64,000 bases of DNA from Prunella strophiata. Taxonomy: Eukaryota; Chordata; Aves; Passeriformes; Prunellidae. Position 1 is the first letter of the stretch, and each line of letters starts with the position of its first letter. Shown here one piece after another: positions 47,401 through 59,065 of the stretch. Below the pieces are notes generated by a model. It saw only the letters and a list, made by a program, of their open reading frames with translations. It was not told where the DNA came from and ran no database searches. The stretch spans positions 65,130,395-65,194,394 of the forward strand of contig JAZBQD010000014.1 of NCBI GenBank assembly GCA_036583965.1. The letters are read 5' to 3'. Both the position numbers and the translations under genes were made by a program.

Positions 47401-48129
47401 ACTTCCCAATGGGGACATCTGATTCTCTCCATCTACACTGTGAGCCCAGCTGGCTACCTTAGCCTGGCACCTTAGACACTTTATTGAAGCTCAGGCTGCC
47501 ACCAAACATCTGGAATTTGTGAGACTGTGAGAGTGTTTGAGCTCTGTGTTAATCCCTGTCTGAGCAAGACACAATCTCTGAAGTCTCCACCAAGATGTCT
47601 CTGTGTGTTTGGTGTTACATGACATGGAGCTGCAATGCCAAGGTTTTTTTGCACATCCTTGTATTTCTGAGGGTTGTTGGAGATGAGCTTTGAAGGTGTG
47701 AAGGATTCCTTCCCTCTTCCTCACTGTACTTCTGAAGGTCATTCAAAGCACTTTGTGGCCATGGCCAGTCCTGGTCTCCAAAAATTTTTGAGCTGAGCCA
47801 CTCTCTCTAAAAGTGCCATGAAGGGAACTTTTTCCAGCAACAGGGATGGGATTTTAGTGGATGGCTCATGGCACCCATCACCCAACCAGTGTCATGAGCC
47901 AGATAAATCAAGATGAGTAACAACAAACACATGGCCAGTCTGTGACACAGAGATTATTTTGCAATAAACACAGTGAAAATCTACTTTGAGGAGCCTGGAA
48001 GGTGGGACCTGCAGGTAGAACAGCTTCTTACCAAAATCATGTGATCCTGGTGGGATAATTCTGCAGCTCTAAGTGCAAGTTCTGTATGTTCTGCATGGAA
48101 GTGGTTCCATCTTGGTTTAAAGAATATAT
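47401..48129. other. Non-coding stretch, nothing recognised
   Basis: No recognisable gene or element between the possible MIR and the CR1 copy. Confidence 0.5.
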
Positions 48130-48499
48130 TGAGGAAAGACTCAGACAGCTGGAGCTCTTCAGCCTAGAGAAAAGAAGGCTCATGGGGAGAATTTAGAGCA
48201 CCTTCCAGCATCCAAAGGGGGTCTACAGGACAGCTGGGCTGTTTTCAAAGGTGTGCAGTGATAGGACAAGGCAGAATGGCTGTAAGATGAAAGGAGACAG
48301 GTTTAGATTGGATATTAGGAAGAATTTATTCACTGTGCTGAAACACTGGAAGAGGTTTCCCAGAGCAGTTGCAGATGCCTCATCCCTGAAAGTTTGAGGG
48401 CAAGTGGGATGGGATTTTAAACAACCTGGTCTAGTGGAAGGTGGGAAATGGATGGTCTTTAGCATCCCTTCCAACCCAAACCATTCTATGATTCTGTGA
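48130..48499 (+). mobile_element. CR1 LINE, 5'-truncated copy
   Basis: Plus-strand sequence matches the end of CR1. It has 'cagcctagagaaaagaaggct' character near 48160, then 'tttagattggatattaggaa' near 48303, then the 3' end 'ccattctatgattctgtga' (48481-48499), which is the octamer-type CR1 terminus. The encoded end of ORF2 is visible as LFSLEKRRL and RLDIRKNLFT in broken frames. It differs in detail from the copies at 19.7 and 53 kb, so it is probably another subfamily. About 370 bp remain, so it is inactive. Confidence 0.93.
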
Positions 48500-50467
48500 G
48501 TTTGGGTGAGGAAGTGAATCATCAGTTTACAACTTTTGATTTCAGGTCAAGCAAGTTTAAGTTTTCCTTCTGGGGAAAGACTACTTTCCTTATAGACATT
48601 TCATTTCAGATTCCCTTCTATTTGATTTAAAGCCATTTCATTCCACCAAAGGGGAAATGCTTTTCTGGTCTCTTCTTATGAACTAAAGCTGAAAGATTTC
48701 TTCTGTCGATGCCTTGACAGTTTTCTGAAGCATCTACCTTAGCTTTGATCTCCTTCTCTCCTCTCCTTATTAATTTTTAACACTTGTTAAAAGATTTGTT
48801 CTATTTGTGAGTGTGAGAAGGTGTCTTAATTTATAGACAGCTTGAGTATATCATTGCTGCAATTTCAAAGTGTAATTTTTTCCCCTTCAAGGATTTAATT
48901 CATGTCCTCAGCTACCAAACTGCAGCATAAGTACTTTGCATCTTATGCAACTCTCCTGATATGCACCTGACAAGACTTCTGACCTTGTTACTTATGGAAC
49001 TAAGTGCTGATTTCTCACCAAGAAAGAGAGCCCTCTCTCAACTACAGCAAAAGATCTTAGATTTTAGTAGAGGAGGAAAAAAACCAACAATTTTGATTGC
49101 AGGATTGCAGGAAATACCAAAGTTATCAATATTCAACTAGAATAAGGAGTAATTTTTATTAAGAAAATGGATGAAAATACAACTTTCTTTTTTGCAAACA
49201 GCAAAGTCTTCTGCTAACCTCTCAAATGCTGTGCTTTCATTTAGCTTTCATTTAATAAGTCTTTCTTCTCTACTTACCTGTTTTTTAATCCTGAAAGTGA
49301 ACAAGCTTGTCTAGGATACTACTAATAGACATGAAAAATAAATAAATACACAGTCCTGACTTGGCTGTGACCTATGAGAGAAATTAACAGTATTACTCGT
49401 AGCATTTCTTAGGAGAGCCCTGATATTGTTATTTCTTTATGAATGTAAAGTGATCATATTCTGATCTCCTCTCCCTACAATTAAGTGAAGAGAAGAAATT
49501 TGGGGTTTTTTTTAGTTTTTCATGTGAAAAATTATGCAAATCACAGGACAACCTGCAGCATTTTGACCATCTTAACTGCAATAAATCCAGGACAGGGATG
49601 AAGGTGTAGATGAGGTGCAGTTTCAGGCTGTTGTTTGAAGGGCAAGGTGCTGAGTTTTAGTGCTAAATCAATCTTTTTTTTACTGAAGAAAGTATTTTCT
49701 GATCTGTGCAATGGACAAAATGTCTCTAAGGTTCATCAGCTCAATGAAGGGCTGTGCTGCTGCTGCAATACTTGTTCTACAGCAGCAAGGGATGAAATAT
49801 GCAGGCCATAGTCAAAGAAACAGTGCACCAGATCCCATGAGAGGAGGATTAGGGTCCCTCTGAGAGGGTCTGAACTGGCTCCATGCTGCTGATATTCTCC
49901 TGAAACTGGGTGGCCTCTCCTAGAGATGAATTTGGCATTTGCCAACAACCTTTGATACGAGGTGCATTCCCTGGGCAGTGGGTGTAGGTTAAAGCAGCAG
50001 GAGCAGCTTCTATTGCCCTGCCTCATGCTGCCTGAGAAATGGCAGGTCATGGAAGTCCCTTAAAGATGCTTTTCAGGCATAAAATTCACTTCACCTCTTC
50101 CCCTGCTCTCTTCTGCCCTCCCTGCTATGTCCTTTTCTCTCTTTTTCAAAATTTTTTATTTCCCCTGGTATGTGATATTTGATATCAAAGAGCTTTTGTT
50201 GAAATGCAGCTCTCATTGATATCCTCAGCCTTTGCTTTTTACCTCCCCCAGACCCAGGACATGGAATGCCCAAGCCCTGCCTTGGGGACAAGGCACTTGC
50301 TGGTGTTTTTGTTACTAGAGCATCACAAATGCACAATTCACCCAATTTGGGGCTCTACTTACTTTAGTCCATGCCCAGAGACAAATCTGGGAGCCTGTTA
50401 ACCCTCTCCATCTACTCCAAGGCTCTGATGGGTGCTGAATGGATGAAAAGAAAGAATTTTAAATACC
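48500..50467. other. Non-coding stretch, nothing recognised
   Basis: AT-rich with a few T runs (for example 49506-49514). Overlapping minus frames at 49736-50345 show no recognisable domain. Confidence 0.5.
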
Positions 50468-50473
50468 CCAGTG

Positions 50474-51095
50474 TGTCAGAACCCAGGACATCCCTCTGGC
50501 TGTCCTGGATGGCTCCAGCCCCTGGCAGGGGGCTCAGAGACCTTGGCACAGAGCCCAAGACCCCTGTGCCTTTGATTTTGAGCCATGGAAAAAATTACCA
50601 ACCTTATATGAAGAGTTGCAAGCTGCAAAAATTAAGTACAGTAATAATTAGCTTATCACAGGGTGAAAAAGTAGAATTTAGGGTTTTTTTAGAATGAGGG
50701 TTCAGGAGTCAAGATGGAGGAATTTGGGCATGTTCTGTCCTTCTTTCTCCTTCACAGCCTCCATCTTCTGGGTGATGGTGGCACTTTTGGATTGGTTTAG
50801 AGTAGAGTTGGACTGTGTAACACAGGTGATGGGTATTGGAAAATAACTGTAAATAATGTACAGGTAGTTTTTAGTATAAAAAGATAACACTGCCTGAGAG
50901 GTGGGCAGTGTGCCTCAGACTGACCTGCTGGACAGACCTGGGCTGGTCAGGGAAAGAATGTAATAGGTAAGGAAAAATAAACAATCTTGAAGACCTCAAA
51001 AGAAGACTCCTGACTCCTTCTTTGGTTCTCAGGCTGGGACACAGAGACTCTCAAACACATCTCGGGGTCATCTCCAGCTCCTGAGAGACCCAACA
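50474..51095 (+). mobile_element. Solo LTR of an endogenous retrovirus, family A, copy 3
   Basis: Same family and orientation as 724-1349, 622 bp. It starts TGTCAGAACCC and ends AGAGACCCAACA, with an exact 6-bp duplication CCAGTG at 50468-50473 and 51096-51101. TATA box TATAAAA at 50875-50881 and AATAAA at 50976-50981. A three-base loss in the CTTCTTCACAG region and a changed G run near 50700 separate it from copy 1. No retroviral coding sequence adjoins it, so it is a solo LTR. Three members of one family in 64 kb, each with an intact duplication, point to a family that was active recently on an evolutionary scale. Confidence 0.94.
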
Positions 51096-51101
51096 CCAGT
51101 G

Positions 51102-53164
51102 TAGTGCATGATTTGACATGTGGGAACATTCTGCTCTCAGGGGGTAAATACCCTCTGTCAGCAGCTGTTCATGAAAGGAGGCACTGGGATTGAGTAGTCT
51201 CTGCTCATCTGGGTTGCAAAAAAATCTTGCAGAATATGTGAGAAGTGTTCATGCAAAGATTGATGCACTGTGCTTGCCATTGCTCCCAGGGCTCCACCAC
51301 CACCCCTCTTGTACTCAGCAGAGGACACAGCACAGCCTGGATCTAGAGAGAGAAACCTTTCACATGTTTCACTGACTTCCCCTCCTTCCTTCATGGGGCA
51401 CCTTGTGTTGGATCCTCTTTGATGCACAGGAGCTTTCTGCCTGTGCATCTCTTAGTTTGAACCCCAAGTAAAAAATCTCCAATCTACCCTTTATCTGCAA
51501 ACTATCTCATTTCATCTCTCTTCTGCTCAGTGCTTTGTGTGTCTCTGCTTTTGCTTTCTTCTTTTGTAAGTCCTTTTCTTCTGTCATCTCTGTTTTGTTC
51601 TACGCAATGAATTTGTGTTGCTTCACAGGGTGGGGGAAAACACAGTAATTACTTCTCCCACATGCAGGTCCCTCCAAAAATGCTTGTTGTTGGTCTGGCC
51701 TCAGCACAGCCATGGCAGCTAAATGCTCTGCTAATTCAAGTGTAAAATTACACAAGATCTTTACAACAAAATAATATCAAGACTGAAGTAGAAAAAATTC
51801 ATAAAACTGTTTTCCTAGAAAGAAAATTTTCATGTGTTCTGTAATTTATCCATTTTTAATGGATTCATTCCCAAAACCTTCACATTTAAGAGAATAAAAC
51901 TTTTTATTCTTCTCATACCAAGCACAAAAATGCTCCAAGGAAATCACAATGATTATGCATTATTGCAGTGAGCACATCTATACTTATTGACATTTGCTAA
52001 TTAAATTTGTTCATACAGGCGAGGTGTACCCTGAAGAAGGTGCAGAATAAATGTGGGCTTTAGAGGGAGGAAGTGTTGGGAGGGAATAATAGTCAGGAAT
52101 ATGATAATTATTTGTTTCTTGTGATCTCTTTAAAAGGCAACAACAAAATTTGCAAAATTCTTTGAAATGCAAAAATGTCCCCTATCAATGGGCCTAAGAT
52201 CTGCCCTGAACAAGCAGGAGAATCCCAGCTTTGTTTATCATGAAAAGTTGAAACCATGGGATGCCTGGGTTCCAGCATGGGTGCAGATGTAAGATCTGTG
52301 TTGACAGAAGCAAACTGAATGACTTTATATCACCTTCCACAATGAGTGCCAGTGAGAAAGATCCTGTTTCCTGTGATGTTATTATTGATCAGCAATTTCA
52401 TATCAAAGCAGTTCATAGGAAAGCTGTAAGAACCAAACCTTGTTGCTTGTTCCATGTTCAAGGAAGGGGCAGTTTTGATTGCATTTGTTCTTTCCCCTCT
52501 GTTCTCTTCACTCTCCTCACTTGTGCCACTCATGCTGCACCAGAGCTGTTGTGTTTTGCAGTGCTTGGAGAAGTCTCAGCCTTTCTATTCTGCCCAGTTT
52601 TAGTTGTCTCCATCTTGAACAAGCCTCTCTGGCTGCCCTTTACAGACAGACACAGAGCTTTGGAGCATGAGTCAGCCATTTTATGTGCTTTTTTTAGGGT
52701 GAAATGAATTTGAAGTTGTATTTCTAGTTAAAAGGGAAGATAAATAGCAGCCATTTCCATGTGTGAGTGTCTGATGGATAGCATGCAAGTTGTCTTTGTC
52801 TCCCTACCATCCAGGACATGTCCAATATAATTCAATATGTAATTTCTCTTGAGCTAGGAGCTCCTAGTCAGTGCTTTTTCAAGTCTCTTGTTACCTCCTG
52901 TCAATATGGAGAGTCAATAGAATTTATGTCCCAGAGCAATATTTCCTGTGTGAAAAAATCTGTATCTGACTTAGCCTATGAGGACTGCTCTCTGTAAACC
53001 AGGACAAAAGACATTCCAGTTTTAGCAATAATATATTGTTGGAACATTCCCTACATCTCTAGTGTTGCCACAGTTTTCTGGCCTAATCTGAGTATTTCAG
53101 GCTCATGGATTGAAGCAGAGGGGCAGGCACTGATCCCTTCTCCATGGTGATCTGGAAGCAGCAG
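51102..53164. other. Non-coding stretch, nothing recognised
   Basis: A 148-codon plus frame (52261-52707) is open but has no recognisable domain or splice evidence. No mobile element is seen. Confidence 0.5.
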
Positions 53165-53335
53165 GAGTTGTGTTCCAGGCTTAGGCTGGATTTTAGGGAA
53201 AGCTTCTTCACCCAGAGGGTGGCTGGGCACAGGAACAGGCTCCACAGGGCAGTGGTCACAGCACTGAGCCTGACAGAGTTCAAAAAGTGTTTGGACAACA
53301 CTCTGAGTCACATGGTGTGATTTTTGGGTTTGTCC
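53165..53335 (+). mobile_element. CR1 LINE fragment, truncated at both ends
   Basis: The plus strand carries the CR1 segment 'ttcttcacccagagggtggc' (about 53205-53224), then a block like 'cacagggcagtggtcacagc' and 'gacagagttcaaaaagtgtt', ending at the TGGTGTGATTTTTGGG block. The final part of CR1 and the octamer tail are missing. Subfamily differs from the copy at 48 kb. Confidence 0.88.
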
Positions 53336-54987
53336 CACTTTAAACATCCTGTTCCATGACGAGCTAAGGTGACAAGGTGACATTTGCCAGCTTTGGCCAC
53401 CTGCTGAGTACTGTGCTGATTCTGTGGTTCCCTTCCTAGAGCATCTCTGGGGCTTGCATGGGCAGCTCTGCCTCTCTGAGATGTGGGGCCCAAAGCCAGG
53501 TGATCTGATTCCTTCTGAGCTTCCTGTGGAAGCTGTGGGTGAAACTCTCCATGCATGTCAAATGCAGTCACAGAACAAGCCTGAAAGCTTGTTCCAATCA
53601 AGCTTTGCAGTCTGCACATGCCTTTGCTGTAGCAAAAGCCTGTGTGAAATACTCTTTTCATTGACCTAAAATTAATAGGTTTTGAGAATCCCTTTGGAAA
53701 TGTGTTTAATACAACTATTTCCTAGAAAAAGCAGAATTTCATCCTGTGGCAGGGGTTGATTTATGCCACACAGCACCGTGCTACCTGTAACTTTCCTTAT
53801 TGTTTTAACTCCTCCACAATGTGCCTTCAGCTGGTCCTGCTGAGTGTGCCCTGCATAGCAAATCAGGCTGTGCAGAGCTTTACATCCCATAGGAACACAG
53901 GCTGGAGACATTCCAGTGCACAAAGGAATACAGAGTTAAACCTTTCTCTCCACATATTAGATACTCTCCATTTATTCACTGGAGCCCAGCGTGCAGCAGG
54001 TAGTACAGGGAGAACTCCAGCAATTTTCATTGCCAGATTATTTTATGAAGATTAATGAACAGGGAAGTGAGCAGGAGAGCTCAGCAATCTGTTAAATCAG
54101 GGTGTTCAGGCCTGTTTGTAACAAGCAAATGGGTCTGGGGACAAAGTGATACAGATGAGAGGTGTTAAGATACATTCACTGATTTCAGAGATTTGCAAAC
54201 AAAATTCCTGCTGTGTGATCTGTCATTCATTTTGATTATGGATTACAACCAGCAGTGGAAGGCATCTTTGGATGGTACTGTGAGGAAGTGCTTTCTTATA
54301 CTGACAAAGTGAAATGCAATTCCTTTGCACAGAACTAAGCTGTTTCATTTTAAACATGGACTAAGCAGTGGAGAGAAAGCTTTTGGAAACTTAAGGGGTT
54401 TTTTTGGTTTTCTTGTATCTTGGTTTTTTTCCTTGTTTTGTTTTGGTTTTATTTTTTTGCAAGCATCTTTAATTTTAAAATATTGAAACATGAGCCCCTT
54501 TGTAAAAAAAGATCTGTTTACATGAAATATCAAAATAGTTTCTTCTTGCTGAAAACCAAACTGCTTACTGTAACATTTGAAGGAGCAGCACCTGGCATCT
54601 TTTGAGAGTACTAAAGATTGAAATTAAAATAATGTGTTTTGTGTCTCTGACACTAAATATTTCTTGCTTAGCTGTTTGTAAAATAATAGTTAGGAGAAGC
54701 AATTTATAGCTGTGTATGCTGGAATGATGCCATGCCTGCTTAAATGTGATGTCCCTGGGGTTTTGCAGATCAGTGATTACCAATGCAAGATGAGCACACA
54801 AACCTTCACCCTCCTCTTCATCTCACTGATGTCCAGTCCTGATGGAACCTGTGGTGACACTGCCCATTTATTAACCCCAGATCCTCATTTTCAGGAGCAG
54901 GGAATTCCCAGCAACTCAATATTCTCCATGGCTGATGGAGACAGAGTAGAATCACCCACAGGAGTGATGTGGGCAGCAGGAATCCTG
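53336..54987. other. Non-coding stretch, nothing recognised
   Basis: Contains T-rich patches at 54400-54460. No gene or further element is supported. Confidence 0.5.
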
Positions 54988-55072
54988 TCAGAGCCATGGA
55001 ACCATGGAATGTCCTGGGCTGGAAAGGGCCCACAAGGATCATCAAGCCCAGCTCCTGACCCTGGAGTCAAAG
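54988..55072 (-). mobile_element. CR1 LINE 3' end fragment
   Basis: The plus strand reads as the complement of a CR1 3' end: GCCATGGAACCATGGAATG (the octamer-like tail, about 54992-55011) followed by 'gggctggaaagggcccacaa' and 'ggatcatcaagcccagctcc'. On minus this is the usual run from GGAGCTGGGCTTGATGATCC to the tail. Only about 85 bp remain. Confidence 0.85.
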
Positions 55073-57819
55073 GCCAGGCATGGGCAGTAAAAGCCATTCC
55101 TTGACTGAGCCATGTGAAAGGAAGGGTTCCTTCACCCCAGGTGCTGGCAGGGAAGGGGCAGGACAGGCTCTTTTAAAGACCATTCTATAGCAGAGTGAAT
55201 CAGACCCCCACCAGGTGCATGTGCAAGGCAATTTCTTCCTTTCATTAGATGGTGATCTTATTTCATGTAGAAACAGGTTTTGAATTCCAAATTATGCAAG
55301 CTGATTGGTTTGGAGGGGGAAGGTTCATGAGCTGGCACTTGGGAATGTGATGGTTTCTTGTCTGTCCACATCATCCTATGAGCAATTTCAAAGGACATGT
55401 GGCAGCATTTGTGTCTCAGCACACATTTGTGTCAGCATTTCTTCTCTCACTAGTGAATAGAGGCCCCTTTTATTGTGGATTTATCAGGCTGGTTTTGTCC
55501 TCCATCTTTCAGATGAGGCCAAGGTATTGGGCTGCTGTGAGCCAGTGTTTGTTCATGTGCTGCTTTTCAATGATGTGGTACAGATATAACTATTTTATTC
55601 TTCCCCTTTTCTGCACAATGAGAAGAGTTATTTTGACAGCTACCTGATTTTTTTTTACCATTCAGTGTTTTTAAAGTTCACAGTAGAAATTGCAGACAAA
55701 TTCAGGCACACATGGCTTATGACTGTTATTGATACTAGTTTTCAAAAAATACCCCTTGAAATAAAATCAGTTATGTGGTCAAAGAGATATTAATTTCATG
55801 AAGCTGGCTGATAGAATTCTTCCTTTATAGCACTTCAGTTCAATGGTGCAAATATATAGACTAATATATTTGTGTGTGTGTAGGATGCTTATTTCAAAGT
55901 GAGGAATTTTTACTGCCAACTGTACCAAAGCAATATGTTAGGGCTGTAAAACAGGGAATTATTCTCATGTAATTAATTTTTCATTGCTGTACATGCATAT
56001 ATGTGCTTTATTGCCTCTTCACTAGGCAGAACAAAAAACATACACAGTTTTACCTATGGGCAATTCAACACAGTAATGAGAGTCTTCAGGTATGAAAATT
56101 CATCTCTCTTCTTTCTCACTCCCTGGCACACAAATGGGAGCTGACTTCTGCTGAGGTGTCAGCCCAAAATCAGTTCTTCACAAGGAAGAGAATGAAACCC
56201 AGGGTATTTCTCAGCAATTAGCAGAGAATCAAGGCACCCCTTTACACCTGCTTGAACACTGAGCTCCTTAACTCTCAAGGCCCTATTTATGTTTGTTAAT
56301 ATACATGCCATATCTATATGACAATATATAAATATGATTAAATTTTTATTTCTCTGAGTTCAAATCAGTGATGAATTTATGGGTTTTTACCTGTAACAAG
56401 TAATGAAAGGACAGAACTGTGGATATCTGAGTCACTTGCTGAAGAGAAGTGCTGTTGACCCATTTTATAAGAGATGTATTGAAATAAGGTCACAGCAGGC
56501 TTGTGTGACCTATGGGAGTCCCTGTAGGTTGGACTGTCTTTGTTGACTGGTTTGAACTCATACTTTATTGATTTGAATGCTATCTTCAGATTTAACATAA
56601 TCTTCAAAAGACAATTTAACTTCTTCAATAATATTTTTGTGTTGAGAGCAATGTTTAATTTCACAGAGGAATCATTTTCCAGAGGAAGATGGCAAATGTT
56701 AACCTTTAAAATCATAATGATTTATTCCCCTAATTTGTTGCAGACTTCTACTGCTTATCATCCTGGGCTGATGGAGCTGTTCTATTCATAGGTCGTTGCT
56801 GTTACTGGATTCACTGATCTTCCTAGACACATCTCCTTGGAAATTGGGCTCAAAGATAAGGTTGGCAGAGCTGTGTGATAGAATTGCCCATGAATGGGCA
56901 TTCCTGCCTTTCTCTGATGTGTCTGGCACCCAGCACACTGAACACAATGGGATTGTGGTATGATCGATGGCTGATCTTAACAATTCCCAGTTTCCTTTGT
57001 TGTCCTCTACTTTTGCTGAATTAAAGAAAGCAGCACTCTTCTCCACCTAAAATAAAAAAAAGGTAACAAGTTTTTCAGGTATAGCCTCCCAGAGAAATTA
57101 TATAAATTTCTTTATGTTTGTAGCACTAGCTTACAGAAAATCTTTGAAACTTTTAACGTTGCTGTAGCATCTGTCCCCCCCTGAAATTCTCTGTGCCTTG
57201 CTGCAGACCTCAGATGCAGCCTTGCCTGTTCCCCAGGTGAACAGGGCTGATTCCAAACCCTGATCATATTTCCATTTGCACTTGTAAGGGTTGGCAGTTC
57301 ATCTATCAATCACCCCCTGCCACCTTGTCTCTCTTCAGAAGTCAAGCTTTTGATACATTTTTCCAAGTAAGCCCATGGGAACTCTAAAAACCCTTCTATG
57401 AATATGCCCAAAGGATACTTGGGATTTTTTTATTGTGCTTCACCACCAAAATAATTTAAAAAAAACCCTAGTCTAACAGATTATTTTATATATATACACT
57501 TTAGACAGATTACTGACTCTGATCTGCTGTTCCCCATTTCCATATGACCTTTTCAAGAAAAATCAGGATGTCTGGAACTGTAATGATAATAGCTTGGGGT
57601 CTTCCAGCAAGTGGGTTATTAGGTAAAATACTTAGTGCAATAACTTCTATCTGGTCAGTGACAAGGGTTTAAATGGTCTGTTCTCTCCTCTTCACATTCC
57701 TCCCATTTGAATGTCCTGAATCAATAGAGCAAGTTCAAGAGGGAAAAAAAAAGAGGCAGAAATTCAGGCTCCTTTAACTAGGAATAAAGTCTGCATAGTA
57801 AATTGGAGCAGCAGGGGGA
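55073..57819. other. Non-coding stretch, nothing recognised
   Basis: AT-rich. Short TG run near 55872-55881 and an AT stretch at 57486-57498. No gene is recognised. Confidence 0.5.
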
Positions 57820-58270
57820 AGAGAATTCCAATTTGATTTGCAAATTGACTCTCTTCCACTCCCATTTGCAGAAATAAGGCCCATATGCCCAGTAAGCAAT
57901 TGCTGCTCAAGGTAAAGCTCTGCACCACAGAGGGTTTCTTGGCAGCAAATGAAAGGAACATTGCCACTCTGTTACGTATGCCAGCTCCAATAAATCTGTG
58001 GATTAGTTTCCTGGCTGCCACAATTGAGGCAACTGAAAACCATATGGTTCTCCTTTCTTAAACATTGCCATTGAAAGGAGCACGGCTGCCTCCCCTCCAG
58101 AGCCCTTTTTGTTCTGAGGAGAGCTCCACAACAATGGGGAACCATAAATATGGGAGAAGTCTGTGACTTTATTCATCCCTCTTGCCTAGTCCAGCTGATG
58201 GCATGAGATCACAATTGCATTTTATTGGCCTTCTTGCAATTTCCTTCTGTTTACAGTCTGCCCTCTGGTT
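57820..58270. promoter_or_regulatory. Possible conserved non-coding element
   Basis: Repeat-free block with SOX-type sites (CCATTG at 58068-58073, ACAACAATGG near 58129) and AT-rich cores such as CAAATTGAC and AGCAATTG, plus a CpG in TTACGTATG. Enhancer status is inference from motif density. Confidence 0.25.
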
Positions 58271-58985
58271 CTCTTTATGAATTGGAGTGTGGCACAGCAT
58301 GTTAGTCTGGCTTGTTTATTTGCAAGGAAGAGTCCCTGGGATTTATTCTGAATCATTCTTGTATAATCCTAGAGAGTCTTATGAAAGAGTTTAGTATTTC
58401 TTGGGATGAAAAACGAGATTTAGGTTCAGAGATGTATTATTTATTTTATTTTTCCCAAGTCTCAATGATATGCTCTTACCTTTTAAGCAGTAACCTCCTT
58501 CTGTAAAGGTGCTGGAGCCTGGCCCAGCTGTTGTTCTCTTACAGATAGATTTGACTTTCACTAAAAGTCTTATCAGCTGATGGGACAAACCCCTTGTGTG
58601 GGTGAGAGATACAGGACAAAGCCAAAGGAAAAGACTGAGTTAAAATGGGGGGGGTGCCTCTGTTCATCTGGAAAGCAAGGAATACCTTCCTTCTTGAAAT
58701 CAATCTTTAAAGTCTCTTCTAAACAGAAGGGTCCCATTCCCAGGTGTAAATTTAGGCAGCCAGAAGTTGGTGTGGCTGCTACATCAGCAGGAATTTTGGT
58801 CAGGAGTTGTGAGACTCCCACTGGGATACCTAGATGGAAAACAGATTCTCTCTTGAATTAGCATAGTTTGAAAACTTCATCTTTATTCTTGTAGACAAGG
58901 CAAATTTTCTTTTAAATTTAAAGTCTGTATTTAGTCCTAATTCTGTAGTTCAATTTTTTTGGATAGTGCTTTAAATACTTTCAGT
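58271..58985. other. Non-coding stretch, nothing recognised
   Basis: Short frames only. An 8-base G run near 58647-58654 is the only notable simple sequence. Confidence 0.5.
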
Positions 58986-58990
58986 TGGCT

Positions 58991-59019
58991 TCTTTTTCCT
59001 CTCTTTCTCTCTCTCTCTC

Positions 59020-59064
<45 letters not shown>
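58991..59064 (+). repeat. Polypyrimidine tract ending in T43
   Basis: CT-rich sequence including several CT dinucleotides is followed, after one A at 59020, by a run of 43 T (59022-59064). The length of the T run may be imprecise in any assembly. Confidence 0.93.

Positions 59065-59065
<1 letters not shown>

Noticed and set aside
52261..52707. 148-codon plus frame
   Set aside because: No recognised domain, no flanking splice signals that I trust, and composition like its surroundings.
59022..59064. Poly-A tail of a minus-strand retrocopy
   Set aside because: No AATAAA on the minus strand in the 30 bases next to the run and no recognised body beyond it.
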